DNA of 64,000 bases from Didymella arachidicola (lineage: Eukaryota; Ascomycota; Dothideomycetes; Pleosporales; Didymellaceae): the NCBI GenBank assembly GCA_016630955.3, contig CM049996.1:992001-1056000 (forward strand), given 5' to 3'. Position 1 is the first letter of the stretch; each line of letters opens with the position of its first letter. Positions 30,145 to 41,218 of the stretch are shown one piece after another. The position numbers and the translations under genes are program-made. The notes under the pieces were generated by a model. It made no database searches. It saw nothing but the letters and a program-made list of their open reading frames with translations, and was not told the origin of the DNA.

Positions 30145-30714
30145 ATGCCGGAAGAATGGCAAGGACCTGTAAGGATGTGGGAAGGGCCGGTCCCCCCAAC
30201 ACAAGGCCCGGACCCCAATGACCACTTGCAGTACATGCGCCTCGCCCTGGATCAAGCACAGGAGTCACCGCCAAAGCCTACGAACTTCTGTGTTGGAGCA
30301 TTGCTAGTCGATGGCGAGACTGGCACCATTTTGGAGAGAGGATATACATTGGAGTGTGAGGGTAACACGCATGCCGAGCAGTGCTGCCTGATTAAGTTTG
30401 CGCAGAAGCATGGGCTCCCTGAAGAGCGTGCTGGCGAAGTGTTGCCCGCAAGCACGGTCATTTACACTACAATGGAGCCTTGCAACAAGAGGTCAGTTGG
30501 CAATGTACCTTGTGTTGATCGTCTCATTCGTACGAAGGGCCCAGATGGGCATCCGAGAGTCAAGAAGGTGTATCTCGGAGTCAAAGAACCAGAGAAGTTT
30601 GTTGGCGCCAACGAAGGCATTGCAAAGCTGCGAGAGAATGGCATCGAATGCATACATGTGCCCGGACTAGAGGAACGTATTCTGCAGGTCGCCACTGCTG
30701 GGCATGAAACATGA
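30145..30714 (+). CDS. Cytidine/deoxycytidylate-type zinc deaminase, 189 aa
   Basis: A single exon from ATG 30,145. It carries the zinc deaminase signature: HAE (NTHAEQCCL, about residue 75) and the PCxxR...C form (MEPCNKRSVGNVPCVDRLI). The downstream FVGANEGIAKLRENGI segment resembles the tail of riboflavin-type (RIB2/RibD) deaminases, such as the enzyme acting on 2,5-diamino-6-ribitylamino-pyrimidinone phosphate. A role in riboflavin synthesis is likely but not proved. It lacks any pseudouridine synthase domain, unlike yeast Rib2. Confidence 0.82.
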   Translation: MPEEWQGPVRMWEGPVPPTQGPDPNDHLQYMRLALDQAQESPPKPTNFCVGALLVDGETGTILERGYTLECEGNTHAEQCCLIKFAQKHGLPEERAGEVLPASTVIYTTMEPCNKRSVGNVPCVDRLIRTKGPDGHPRVKKVYLGVKEPEKFVGANEGIAKLRENGIECIHVPGLEERILQVATAGHET

Positions 30715-30795
30715 AGATTGCCGAATATCGGTAGTCAGACCATGGTAGTTTGGTATACGAGGAGAACGCCGCACACCATCACATTCCGTACCTAT

Positions 30796-31332
30796 TCAAG
30801 CCATGTCATGCCCCTTCCCCCGATCAGCGCCGCGAAGCTCAACGAGGTCGCCCAACTCCACGCCTTCACATCGTCGAGACTTGCCTTTTCTCCTTGTCTT
30901 GAGACTGAGCTCATAACGAAACCTTCTCCACCGACCAGCACGGACCTCCTGGACCCGTTTGGTGCTTACTCGGCATTTGGACGTTATTTCATGGTGTGCC
31001 TTGGGCGCGATGCTATCTTTATGAGCAGCTTCCAGGGTTTCTGCGTCTGTTTCGATTGGAAGGGGACTCGATGCCATCAGCGCCATGAACAGAGAAGCCA
31101 GTCGCCGCCGACGATTGCTGACTTTGGCGGGTGCCTTTGAAGATTGTTGCGAGGTGCGTATCGAGGTCGATGCAGATGCATTGCGAACGTGTCTAGGTCG
31201 CGCGCTTTTCGGTACTGGTCTCGTCGGTCGTGTGGTTGTTTGTATGGACGCTGAATTGCTAATCGAAGCTCTTGCCTCTGGTTTTGCAAAGGTGACGCCT
31301 TTTGAGGGGCGCTTCTGGCGGATGTGCAGCAT
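30796..31332 (-). CDS. Unrecognised basic protein, 178 aa (start uncertain)
   Basis: One open frame on the minus strand; the ATG at 31,332 is the most likely start, and the frame continues upstream to about 31,470 without an ATG start. The protein is rich in Arg, Ser, Thr and Lys with SARPRHVRNAS- and NRRRRLASLF-type basic clusters, and has no known domain. It is convergent with the deaminase gene only 81 bp away. It could be real or a chance open frame; the length and skewed composition make me cautious. Confidence 0.35.
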   Translation of the reverse strand: MLHIRQKRPSKGVTFAKPEARASISNSASIQTTTRPTRPVPKSARPRHVRNASASTSIRTSQQSSKAPAKVSNRRRRLASLFMALMASSPLPIETDAETLEAAHKDSIAPKAHHEITSKCRVSTKRVQEVRAGRWRRFRYELSLKTRRKGKSRRCEGVELGDLVELRGADRGKGHDMA

Positions 31333-31514
31333 ATCGGGGATCGATTGACGATAAACAGGTAGCTTATGGAACACAAGAGTTACACCTAGCAGATATACAG
31401 ACACAAAATTGTTTATACGGTCCCACTGATCAAGGGGTGCTCGCAGCTGAGAGCGTCCTGTAGGTGCCACATCTCCGTCTGACTGGCTGCTGAGCTGACA
31501 CCTGAACTACGCCT

Positions 31515-31963
31515 CCCCCAACTCACATTGCTGAGCGGCAAGGCCAAAGCATTGGCAGAGATAGCTCGCTTCCTGGCGGCGCAGAAGTATGCTACGAGCG
31601 TAACGCTGGTCGAGAGCGACGGGGAAGCGCTTCAAGCTCTGAGGTTGTCGTGGGCTGTTCAACAAACATCGATTTCAGCCCTACGGCGTGGTTTGAGGCG
31701 AGCTGTGGTACATCTTGGCTCCAACCAGGCTCATTTCCACTTCTGATAGCGCCCGCTCCACTCGCTTACAGTCCGTCCGAGCTCTTGAGACTGGTAGCCG
31801 CCATGTTTGGTGTTGGTTCTGTGCGGCGCAGCGCCCTTGCGAAAATAGACGGCTTAGCCTCAGCTCAGCACGTTCGAGATCATTCGAAGTCCGTCCCCAG
31901 TATGCTCAACTTAATCGAAGATTGGTGCCTTTGGACTACTATAATCAGGTTGAAGTAGGCTAA
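31515..31963 (+). pseudogene. Coding-like fragments in shifting frames
   Basis: One frame reads LSGKAKALAEIARFLAAQKY and a following VESDGEALQAL segment, then sense moves to a second frame (STNIDFSPTAWFEASCGTSW) and perhaps a third (EVRPQYAQLNRRLVPLDYYN). No splice sites join them well. This looks like a broken gene of unknown family rather than a working one. Confidence 0.3.
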
Positions 31964-32429
31964 ATCGTGGAGGTGAGGGAGGAGGCTGTCCAAAACATCG
32001 TGGTTTATCGCACGTGGTAGCTTCGAGCCAAGGACACGCCAAACCAGATGAACCGCCGATGCTAAAAACTCGATCTGAAGAATATCGGATTTTGATATTC
32101 TCCCGCACCCTACATCATAGGTAAGAACGATTTCGTGATGGACGAACTCCACAATTCGCGTTCTCGAAGGTTAACCCCCGCTCGATCGACGAATGGAACC
32201 GTAGGCGATGACGTCGTAGACTCTGCTTTGGACGCGTTCGAAACGACAACGCGTCACAAGCAAATGCCGCTGCATAAAGGAGGGTAAGACAGGTACTCAT
32301 ACGCAGATATAAGTGCTCGAAATCAAATAAATGCGTCCATTCACACTCACACGATCTTGCAACACATCAATCAGACGGCTATCGAAACCTACAGTATCAC
32401 AGATCTTCAGATTCACCACATCAATCAAA
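31964..32429. other. Intergenic region, promoter of the NTF2-like gene
   Basis: No gene seen. The last 100 bp are rich in CA and ATCA repeats, ending CACCACATCAATCAAAATG, a typical fungal start context. Confidence 0.4.
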
Positions 32430-33090
32430 ATGTCGACAGGTAAGTCGGCTCCAGCTTTTACAATAACACCCATCTAAGACGCCAAAGCTGAAGCCGTAGC
32501 AGGAATCCCTAACCAGTCCTCCACCTCCTCGCTGAACATCGAGAATACCAACATCTCCACCGCCCCCGGTGTATCCCTCTCCTCAGAACAACAGACCGTC
32601 GTCGGCTCGATCCTCGACCTGTTCGCTGGTCGCCCTTCCCTGAAAAAGCTGGCTCTCTGGCGCGACGACGCCACATTCGAAGACCCAATCACAATCGCTC
32701 AGGGCCGCGACAAGTATCAGGCGCAGTGGTACGGACTGCAGAGCGCGTTCAGCGAGATCGAGAGGCAGCACCACAGTGTTAAGGATGCGGGTAACCCTAT
32801 CCTCATGGATCTCAAGACGAGGTATGTGATCAAGGGAATCAACAAGGAGCAGGTCGTGAGCAGTGTGGTGGCTATCTACCTTGATGGTGAGGGCAAGATC
32901 CAAAAGGTGCAGGATAAGTGGGATGGAAAGCTGCCAGATGGCGCCATTGCGAACGTAAGTGATGCACTTTGATGCAGGAGGTTGATGTACTGACAACTTC
33001 CAGGCTTTCCGTCATTTGAACGCTGTCACCGTACCGAAGTTGATCAACGTGCCTAAGAACGAGAAGGAGGATGCTGAGAGAGGAAACTAG
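32430..33090 (+). CDS. NTF2/SnoaL-like fold protein, 187 aa
   Basis: Three exons: 32,430-32,439 (only ten bases, ATG TCG ACA G), 32,488-32,954 and 33,004-33,090. The borders are GTAAGT..AAAG and GTAAGT..CCAG, and the frame is continuous. The protein has a polar N-terminus with a TNISTAPGVSLSSEQQ segment, then an alpha/beta layout (ILDLFAGRPSLKKLALWRDD, FEDPITIAQGRDKYQAQWYG, and a strand-rich VIKGINKEQVVSSVVAIYLD) typical of small NTF2-like or SnoaL-like domains. The FEDP motif after a WRDDA turn is common in that group. Ligand and function are unknown. Confidence 0.8.
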
Positions 33091-33182
33091 ATATTCTCAG
33101 CGAATTGAAAAGCCTTGTCTACGGTCATATAGCATACGTGTACTCATAAATCGTAACGTCATGAAGATCTCCATGCTCCATC

Positions 33183-33842
33183 TCACCGAAACATGCGGCC
33201 AAGTGCAACATGCAATAGCACCATCGTCATGGCCGTCATCAAGCTGAACACCTCTAATGCCACTCCTTCTGCCACCAGCAGAATAGTCCCGCACTGCCCT
33301 TGTGCTGCTCTTGGAAGCCCGGGTCCCTCCATTGTAATGGTCGCGCAGAAGCCGCCTTGCACTGTAGTAGGCGCGTTGTAAACCACGAAAGAAGTGGGCT
33401 GGTGTACGTATGTTGTTGGCTCTAGCGTCTGAATTGTCACTGTCGATACTGCTGTAGCGTTCACAGCACCGCCACACGTACTGCCAGATGGACAACAACC
33501 CAGAAGCCCATTCGAGTTCGCGGGAACGACACAGGCGTAGGCAGCTGGGCAACACCTGGTCGTAGCGTGAGCATTATCTTACCTTTTGAGTTTCACAACC
33601 TACCAGCTGGGGGCATTCACCGAGCTGCAGCTCTGGGACGCTGATGAGGGACAGTAATTTGTGCCCTGAGCGGTGACTTGCTGACCGTTTGGGTTGACCA
33701 AGTAGAAAGCTCCTGAAAAAGGCGCATTGTTAGTAATTTGAGCTTCGGCCTCTGCTTCGGCGTCTGGGTTTGCTTCAGGTGTCGCAGCGCAAAGCGCACC
33801 AAACAACACGATGATGAGTGTCCAAGGCGCAAAGTGGTGCAT
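33183..33842 (-). CDS. Secreted Cys-rich, probably GPI-anchored surface protein, 203 aa
   Basis: Exons are 33,842-33,604 and 33,555-33,183 (48-bp intron). The N-terminus is a signal peptide (APWTLIIVLFGALCAATPEA), followed by an acidic Ala/Glu stretch. The second half has paired cysteines (CCPAAYACV, LGCCPSGSTCGG), a Thr/Ser-rich stretch (STVTIQTLEPTTYVHQP), two more cysteines, and a hydrophobic C-terminus (LMTAMTMVLLHVALG). A signal peptide, Cys modules and a hydrophobic tail fit a GPI-anchored wall protein. The function is unknown. Confidence 0.78.
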
Positions 33843-34583
33843 CTTATCAGATGAGATGGGGTTAAAGATTTGGAGAGGTCCAAGGAAGTAGTATCAGCGT
33901 GCGAAAGTATTGCAACAAGAAAGACTAGACAGTCAAGCAGCTCACTGCGTGCAACAGTGAGAGTGAGAGTATCAAGGAAGAGGGCAGCCGACCGGTGAGC
34001 CGGCTGCCAACCTACCTTATGACCATGATTGTAACGACAGAGGGTTGTAGAGAGGGCTCCATACTGCAGGCAGAGGCCAGCCTGCTATGCCATCTTAGAC
34101 ATGCAGCTCAAGAAACAATTCGGTGGGATGGCGCATCATCGATCATGCAACACCTTACTCAAGCAAATCTAGCACCTCCAGTTGGTAGGTCGCTCCAGCT
34201 AGCTGAATCTCTTCGGACTCGAATTCCGGAAGTCGACACCAATGGGACAGCTTTTCAATGTGTTGAGAGAAACTGGGCTGAAAGCCGGGTGGACCTTGCT
34301 CGCTGTCGCTTGATGAGGTGCTCGTTGGCAAAATCTGACAGGCTGCGATCACTGATAAAGGTTACAAAAGCCTTGTTTGCTCCTTGCAAAACCAGGTCTC
34401 GGCATTGGAAGCGGCTCAATCGGATGTGCATCACAAGTTGGTTTGCAGGTTGAGGTGCATGCACTTGCAGCGAGATGCATGAAGCGGAAAGTAGGGCAGT
34501 GCACGTGATTAAGCGCCAATCTGGCGTTTCCCCGACGCGTCGCTATCTGCTCCTTGTTTCATCCATCATCAACACAACATGAC
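33843..34583. other. Intergenic region, no gene supported
   Basis: The first ~100 bp hold the promoter side of the secreted protein gene. An open frame at 33,995-34,453 has no signal, domain or splice support. A CACGTG E-box lies at about 34,502. Confidence 0.4.
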
Positions 34584-35407
34584 ATGTCAAAGCAGCCAAA
34601 AGAGCGTTGTTTTCGGGTCTACCCGGCCTACTGCTTTCCCTATGCACCGACGTACGATACCTGGGTGAAACTTGCTGCTGCCGATGTGCATGCTCTATGG
34701 TCAGAAGAGGGTTTTAAGAGTAAGCCTCTTCGTGTACAACGTGCAAACACTCGCTGACCTGCTAACCAGGTCAGAACATATACTTCTATCTGAATCATCC
34801 GATACGATACGTGCGTGTTGTTGGCGTTGTTATAGCTATCGACGACATTACGTCCATGTTCTCCGCTGTTACGCTGGACGATGGGAGTGGCGCAACGATC
34901 GAGCTCAAGATTGTGAGACGCGTCTCGGATCAACAAAGCTCGGAATTGTATCCTTCAAACACCACAATCAATAACGTCAACGTTACTAGCCAGTTTGGAG
35001 TCTTCGAAATCATAGTAGATAACGTCAATATCGACATCGGTACGGTCCTGAAAGCGAAAGGCACCATCTCAGAGTTTCGCGGAGTAAAGCAATTGGAGCT
35101 GAGAAGAGTGCAAATAGTCTCCTCAACCGACGAAGAGGCACAGGCATGGGCGGAGAGCGCGGCTTTCAAGGCTAAGGTGTTGTCTAGCAAGTGGCGCGTT
35201 ACTTCAGCCGAACATGCAGAGATCAAAGCAAAGATCAAAGTCGAGAAGAAGAAGGTGAAGGAACATGAAAGGCGCCTCCGTGAATACGAAGTGAAGAGGA
35301 ACCAGTATGAAGCGGCCAGATCAGCGCACGAGGCAAAAAGGGAAGCGAAGCTTGAAGCTCGAAGGCGGAAAGAAGAGTTAATGATGAATGCAGGAGCGCT
35401 CATTTGA
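34584..35407 (+). CDS. STN1: Stn1-like telomere OB-fold protein, 257 aa
   Basis: Exons are 34,584-34,719 and 34,770-35,407. The first exon (RVYPAYCFPYAPTYDTWVKL) and the start of the second (YFYLNHPIRYVRVVGVVIAI) match the N-terminus of the Stn1 OB domain, where the HP-(I/V)-(R/K) turn leads into the first strand. The OB fold continues to about residue 165 (TLDDGSGATIELKI, GTVLKAKGTISEFRGVKQLE). A Lys/Glu/Arg-rich helical tail follows. Stn1 with Ten1 binds telomeric single-stranded DNA and limits telomerase. The protein lacks the C-terminal winged-helix region of human STN1, as in fission yeast and other filamentous fungi. Confidence 0.85.
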
Positions 35408-35502
35408 AGCTTGGATCACTATCTCCCCTTCAAAATCTGGTATTGAAATCTGCTAAGCGCGCGAACAAGATGTATATTTTTCTTCATATCGTCTATACAG
35501 TG

Positions 35503-35895
35503 CTATACTGTCTCTTTTCGGCTGCTTCCTGGGCGTAAGCAACTTCTACTTCCACCGGTGCATTGATATGCTTGTTGAACTAGCTCTTCGGATTGCTGAT
35601 GAAGCACGAATCTAGACCTGTTAGCGGACGGACCAACATGGACGAGCGACGACTCACATATTACACCAACGGCGCTAAAGCAAGCAGCCGCAATCCGCAG
35701 CTTGCTGAAAGATACCTTGTAGGCCTCCCGCAGCGCCGCTCCAGCAGCTCCCGCAATCTGTGCTGTAATACCTGGCACGGCACTGACGGCGGCCTCATTC
35801 TGGCTAGACAGTGCGCTGATCAACTGACCCGAATTCTGCGGACTGAAGCCTAGAGGCAGTACAGCTGCTGCCACCTTACACAGTATGTTCTACTA
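35503..35895 (-). pseudogene. C-terminal fragment of an MFS (TRI12-type) transporter
   Basis: The minus-strand reading KVAAAVLPLGFSPQNSGQLI, then SALSSQNEAAVSAVPGITAQ and REAYKVSFSKLRIAAACFSA, resembles the C-terminal end of fungal TRI12-family efflux pumps (short GL-P-S segment, PGVTPQI, last membrane helix). Going upstream the frame meets two adjacent TAG codons at about 35,905 and no further similarity is clear. About 80% of the gene is missing, so this is a dead fragment. Confidence 0.5.
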
Positions 35896-37273
35896 AAATA
35901 GCGTATCCCCAAGGAGATCATGTGCTCTGACGCGTGCGCCATATGCAAGCAAGACCCCTATTCCCGCTATGCGAAGTGCACTGATTCTGCAGGGCTTTCT
36001 CGCTACAACTCAACTGCTTTTGTAATCGCCGTCTCCACCCCAGCAATAGCGACACGGATCCAGGGGCATTCAGCGAGGTTCTGCTGGTAGATCGCGACCT
36101 GATAGACTCTCTGGCCACTACGGTGATCCTATCAGTGTAGCTGTCATTCTAACAAGTGCGCAGAGCTGACCGTGTATTGGCTCAGCTCTACGGACTACAC
36201 GTGATATCTCTTTCAGTCGATCGAAGTATTGCGTCGTGCATAGCTTCATCATCTCAGGCGACAAGGAGATGCATTCTACGACTCCGAGTTACCCAAACAT
36301 ATCAGGCTGCTGTCGAGGCAGTAGGAGCGAAGGATCTTAGATACCTGTAAATTGACTCCCTCCACCTGATCCAGTCAGGCAAAGATAACAAGATGGGAGG
36401 AACGAGATCGCTCAAATTGACGACGTGCTCTCAATAGTCAATAGTGTGATTGCTGCAACAGCAGCTTCTGGCTCATATCCTGATTTCGAAAATAGCGTGA
36501 CAGCCTGACAGGACTGCGGTCTTTCTTGTCTTTGTTTCAGGGGGACAGTTCTATGGGAGCTCGGACGTAGAGGATTGCGATTGAGACGTCGCTGATGTAG
36601 CAACGGCGCTGCTACGATACGGCAGTCAAGTTACGTGCTAATCAGCAACAAGCAGTTCAGGCGGTCTGTAGAAGCAAGGCTGTTGATGTATGCATTCAAA
36701 ATCGCTTTTTCTGCACGAGCAATAACAACTATGGACAATCATACCGATTACTGAACGCTCTGGAATTGTCTCTACGCACCATTCCAACGGCGCGACTGTC
36801 TTCCGGACCGCACCTATTCAGCATTCAGCACTTACTCCGAACCTGCTCTCCGTACGTCTCCGATCATAATAGCTCGGTTCGCTCAAGATCGATCTTCGTA
36901 AAGGATGCTCGTCATGGCAGCCCCCACTGACTGGCCCAACGATGCAGGACCCATGATTCGCTCGGTACTCCGGGAGTGCAGGCTTAGGATTGTTAATTTC
37001 TGCCTTGATCTTGAATGCACAGCAAAGTTGGTGGTAGGATCCAGGAGCTAGACACACAGCGCCAGTCGAGCAACCCAGATTGTTGGAAAGACGAGAAACG
37101 TATTATGGGTATATATATATATATGCCATGTGCCTTATGCCTCCCTGTGTCCAAACACCAAAATGCCATGCTACGCTATGCAACGCTAATTAAGCTGTCA
37201 ATATCTTTCCAATGCCCCGCAGATCCGAAGACTTCGTAGCTGTTCTCCGCACATGCAGTCAAATGCCGTGTCT
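35896..37273. other. Long stretch without a supportable gene
   Basis: About 1.4 kb. Only short frames are open on either strand. It may contain further decayed remains of the transporter. A small (TA)n tract occurs at about 37,111-37,126. Confidence 0.45.
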
Positions 37274-40200
37274 CTACCTGATCTCGGCATCAGGAAACCA
37301 CTGCTTGATACCACGGTCCAGCGCCTTCGGCCCCACAGGCTTGACCAAATAGCCATCACTGCCCGCTTCCTGCGCGCTCAGGCGATCTCTTGGACTATCT
37401 TGCCCAGTAACGATACAGATGACGCTCTTCTTCCAGTGAGACATGTTTTCCAGCGCCCGAATCTGGCTCGTCGCACTAATGCCGTCGCAAATGGGCATCT
37501 GCAGGTCCATAAGCACTAGGTCAAATGGTCGTAATGCGGGTGGAGGCGCAGTCATCGCCGGATTAACTTCTGCAAACAACCAGGGATGGGTACGCGATGG
37601 CGTAGGTGTGTAATCCGCTGGCGTGCCATGCTCGATGAACAATTTGACGGCTTCCGAACCGTCATGTGCGGTACGGTAAGGGATGTTGCGACGCTTGCAG
37701 TACATTTCGAGAAGACGCAAATTGACAGCGTTGTCATCGACAAGCAGAGTCATCGGTTTGTTGTGAAAGGGTGGTTGGGGAACGGGTTGATGTTGCGCGA
37801 GACGTAGGCCAGAGACAGATTTCGTGATCTCGTCCTCGACGAGTTGCTTGGGGAAAACGGAGCGGCGATGGTGTAGGCCAGAAGCGGTAAAGTCAAGAGC
37901 GTCTTCCGCTGGGTTGCATGCAGGCGTTGCTGGAGGGGTCGGTTCGAGAGAAATTCCTCCATCAGGCAGAACTGGTTGAGCTACTTTAGCTGCCGCTTGT
38001 TCGGCGAATACAGCATCAGCCTTTGCCAAGATGTCCTCGATTGAGCGCGACGTAAACGGTCCCTTCATGTAGATGACGTTTCCGTCTCGTAAGAACCGCT
38101 GGCCAGCGAAGTTAATGGCTGAATCATTTTCGGGCACAAGGCATATGGCCACTTGATCGTCGGTAACTTGTTTCGTGGTGTTGTATAGTCGTTTTATATC
38201 CCGGGTGTAGTCCAGGGTCAAAAGCGACTCGAAAGGACTCTTGGACTCGCTATATCCAAGGCCAGTGAGGTATTTGGCAAAGTTGTTGCCAAGCAAAGAA
38301 GTCATATCGTCTGCGGGAAGCCTGTTGAATACAGGTGGCAGATGCTCGTATTTTCTTCGAACCGAAGAGATTGAGGACGCACATGTAGGGTTATTAAAAG
38401 AAATACGGAAGTGCGAACCCTTCCCGATCTCAGAGGAGACCAAGGTAACGCAACCGTTCATGAGAGTAGCTAGCCTGCCGGCCAGCGTCAAGCCAAGCCC
38501 GGCATCCGTAGTGTGATTATCGACCTTTTCATATGCGTCAAAGATCCTGCTCTGGTTCTCTGGCTTGATACCGCATCCGTTATCAATGACATCGACTACC
38601 ATGCTGCTAAGGTCATCAGACACCGTGATAGTGACGACCACAACACCGCCAGCAGTGTTCTGGATCGCGTTCTGCAGGATAGGTTGGATACAGTCAACGA
38701 ATAACCGCAAGTCCATGGCTATTGTGTCGCATCGTTCCGGTAATCTATGGTTTACTATAAGAGAAGGTCGTAAAGTAAGATCGTCGGGCAGATAAAGCGT
38801 GAGCTCGTTTAGCAATGCCACTTCGATCTCTTCGATGGTGTGCGCCGCGATAATACGCTGTGCCTCCGCGACGTCGGCCCACTGGTTTAGCTTGATCAGG
38901 CTATTCACTGTCGAGATCAATTCCTTAGCAGATGAACGTATCGTTCTGATGTAAGCGTAAGGGTCAAGCGCACTGAGATTTTCATCGTTTGGTGTCGCAT
39001 CAGGCGTCGCTTCGGCTGTCACAGTGATAACATTGCGTGACTTTAGCTCCTCAGTAAGAAGTTCCACAGAGCCGAGGATGCCATGAATCGGTGTCCGTAG
39101 CTGATGCGTAATTCCGCGGAGGAACGTCTCTTTCGCCCTTAAAGCCTCTTTGAGTGCCCTATTTTGCCAGTAGCGGCACAACGAAGCTGCACACATCTGT
39201 ACGAACCATGCGTCAATATCGTCGTAGATGTCCCGAAAGTCTTTTGTACCTACAACAAGGTACGTCGGTACTCGTTGGCTTGCGCACTGCGAAGTGACAG
39301 TCCGTATCGATCGGTGTGCGACCGGCTCCTGGTGATTCAGATGCTCAATCATGTATTCGAAAAAGTCGCTATCCTCCCACAGACCATGCTCGATATCTGC
39401 GACAAGCACTTCTGTTCCATCACCAAGGTCGAGGACGTCATCTTGCGCCTGCATGATCTTCACTAGACTTCCGGGATAGACCTCGTGGAGCACGTCTTTC
39501 ACGGCCACCTCCAGGTCAACGTCTTTATCCAGTAAGCTTGTAAGCTGCTGGAGACGGTCGAGCATTTGTCGTCGTTCCCTCTGCCGCCGTGTTCGGTGAG
39601 CATGTACAATATCGGCGACAATCCAATCGGCTAGACGCGCCAATGATCTCTGCTGCTCCTTCGAAAGAGCTCCTTGGACCGAGTTCGATGCCACACATAA
39701 CGACCCGAACGCGACATGTTCGCCGAACTCGGTCTCAAATCGCAAAGGAGCACCTGCATACGCACGAAGACCGCCGACCTCTACGTGTGGAGATTCTCGA
39801 AACCGCCAGTCCTCGGACATATTGAGCAATGTGAAGATTGCCTGCACCCGTCTCAGCATTGGTAAGTCGGGGAGGAATGGAACTTACGCCTGGCGGCTGA
39901 TTGACTGTGTGAGCGCAAGTGCTTTCACGACGAGGCAACACAGCCAACGGTAAACCCACAGTAACCATACGGGTGTAGGTGTTATGATTTAGAAGACCTG
40001 CAATTACGAACTCCCATCCCACTGTGTCCCTCGCCAGCTGAACCTTTTCTTGTAGCCTTGACTGGAGTTCAATATCTTGGAGTGCACCACGGGTGTAGTA
40101 AAACAACATGGTCAGTCGCAATCGCTCGTTACGCGTAAGCACAGGGAACAAGTATCGGTCGCCCGCACATTGCATCGACGGCTTCTCTGGTATAATTGCT

Positions 40201-40406
40201 GGGGCCCAAATATCCGTTGCGCCTGGATAAAGGCGCTCTGCTACCTCAACGGACCAGAGATCCAGAGCCTTGGTGTGGTTGTCGTGGTCGAAAATAGGAG
40301 CTGTCTCGCTTGGCCGATCCTTGGGAGCGGCATGTTGTTTCGAGCGCAGCACAGCTGCATCGGCCCTGGGAAAAAAGGATCCACGTTGGGGGTTGACTGG
40401 AAGCAT
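37274..40406 (-). CDS. Hybrid histidine kinase with GAF-like sensor and receiver domain, ~1028 aa
   Basis: Exons are 40,406-39,888 and 39,841-37,274 (46-bp intron). The ATG at 40,406 is the first usable one in this frame; further upstream exons are possible. The N-terminal third is GAF-like (PLRFETEFGEHVAFGSLCVA). The kinase core has the H box with the phospho-accepting His (GITHQLRTPIHGILGSVELL), an N box (VIDNGCGIKPENQS) and a G box (AGLGLTLAGRLATLM). The receiver domain has DDNAVNLRLLEMY, the phospho-accepting Asp (LVLMDLQMPICDG) and the conserved Lys (YLVKPVGPKALD). It would sense an unknown signal and pass phosphate to an Hpt protein (Ypd1 type). There are no membrane segments. Confidence 0.9.
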
Positions 40407-40680
40407 CGGATCAGACGTGAGGCCGAGGAAGAACAACAAACTTCACCATCTGAGACAGCAGGATCCGGACGAAGTTGTTGAAAAACCGAGATAGGAAGCG
40501 AAATCGTAGTTGGTGCCTTGCGATCTGTTTTGCGTGGCAATTGATCTGAATGGTCTGAGGAGTGTCCAGCCTTAGGCTAGGGTAAGTGAGCGACGTTCCC
40601 CGTGTCGCGTGGTTGTCTGGATCGGTCCAAAGATCAGTCCAGGGAATCCTGAAGGAGGCGGGCGCGCAAGTGGTTCTCAA

Positions 40681-41218
40681 CTACGCAGAACGATGGTGAA
40701 AAGCAAGAACGCTGGAGAAAGCTTGAAGTCGCGCCGTGACGGTGTTTGGCGTGTCGATGCGAAAAGTTGCTCTTGCGGGGCCAAGTGAATCTGCGATCTC
40801 GATGCACATATCCCCACTAAGATTCTGAAGGAAGAGGAAACGTTCCTGAGCACGGGGTTTTCTCGATTCGGCGGTACCCAGAGTTTCGTCTCCATGCAGC
40901 CTGAAGGATTCAAGTTCAGTGATTTCGCTCCCGAGCAATTGTTTCGCAGCAATCACAGCGAGGCCAGCTCGCAATCGTTGTCATGCGTGTCGCATCAAGG
41001 TTCGTTGAGATCGGTGCTTGATCGATGACTTCTGGCCTCTCAGTTCCGAGGTCTGCCGCTGTTGGTGCACCCCGACCGCTGCGACATCCCTGGAGCGTTT
41101 GAGCCTCCCCTTCGACCATGGAGTTTTGTTTGTTAGACCTGCGCTCGTCTGCAGGCGCTGCTTTCCTATCTGAAGAAGCTGTGATGGCCTCAAGCTCACT
41201 GTAACCGAGCAGCTCCAC
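40681..41218 (-). other. Possible upstream exons or a small separate gene (uncertain)
   Basis: Two overlapping minus-strand frames look weakly coding: 41,218-40,916 (MELLGYSELEAITASSDRKA...) and 40,974-40,681 (LLGSEITELESFRLHGDETL...). They could be parts of one gene joined by an intron, or N-terminal exons of the histidine kinase, but I find no clean splice pair linking them. I leave the nature open. Confidence 0.25.

Noticed and set aside
33995..34453. 152-codon plus-strand frame
   Set aside because: No recognisable domain, signal or splice site; composition looks like chance open sequence.
37111..37126. Short (TA)n tract
   Set aside because: Too short to be notable; ordinary microsatellite.
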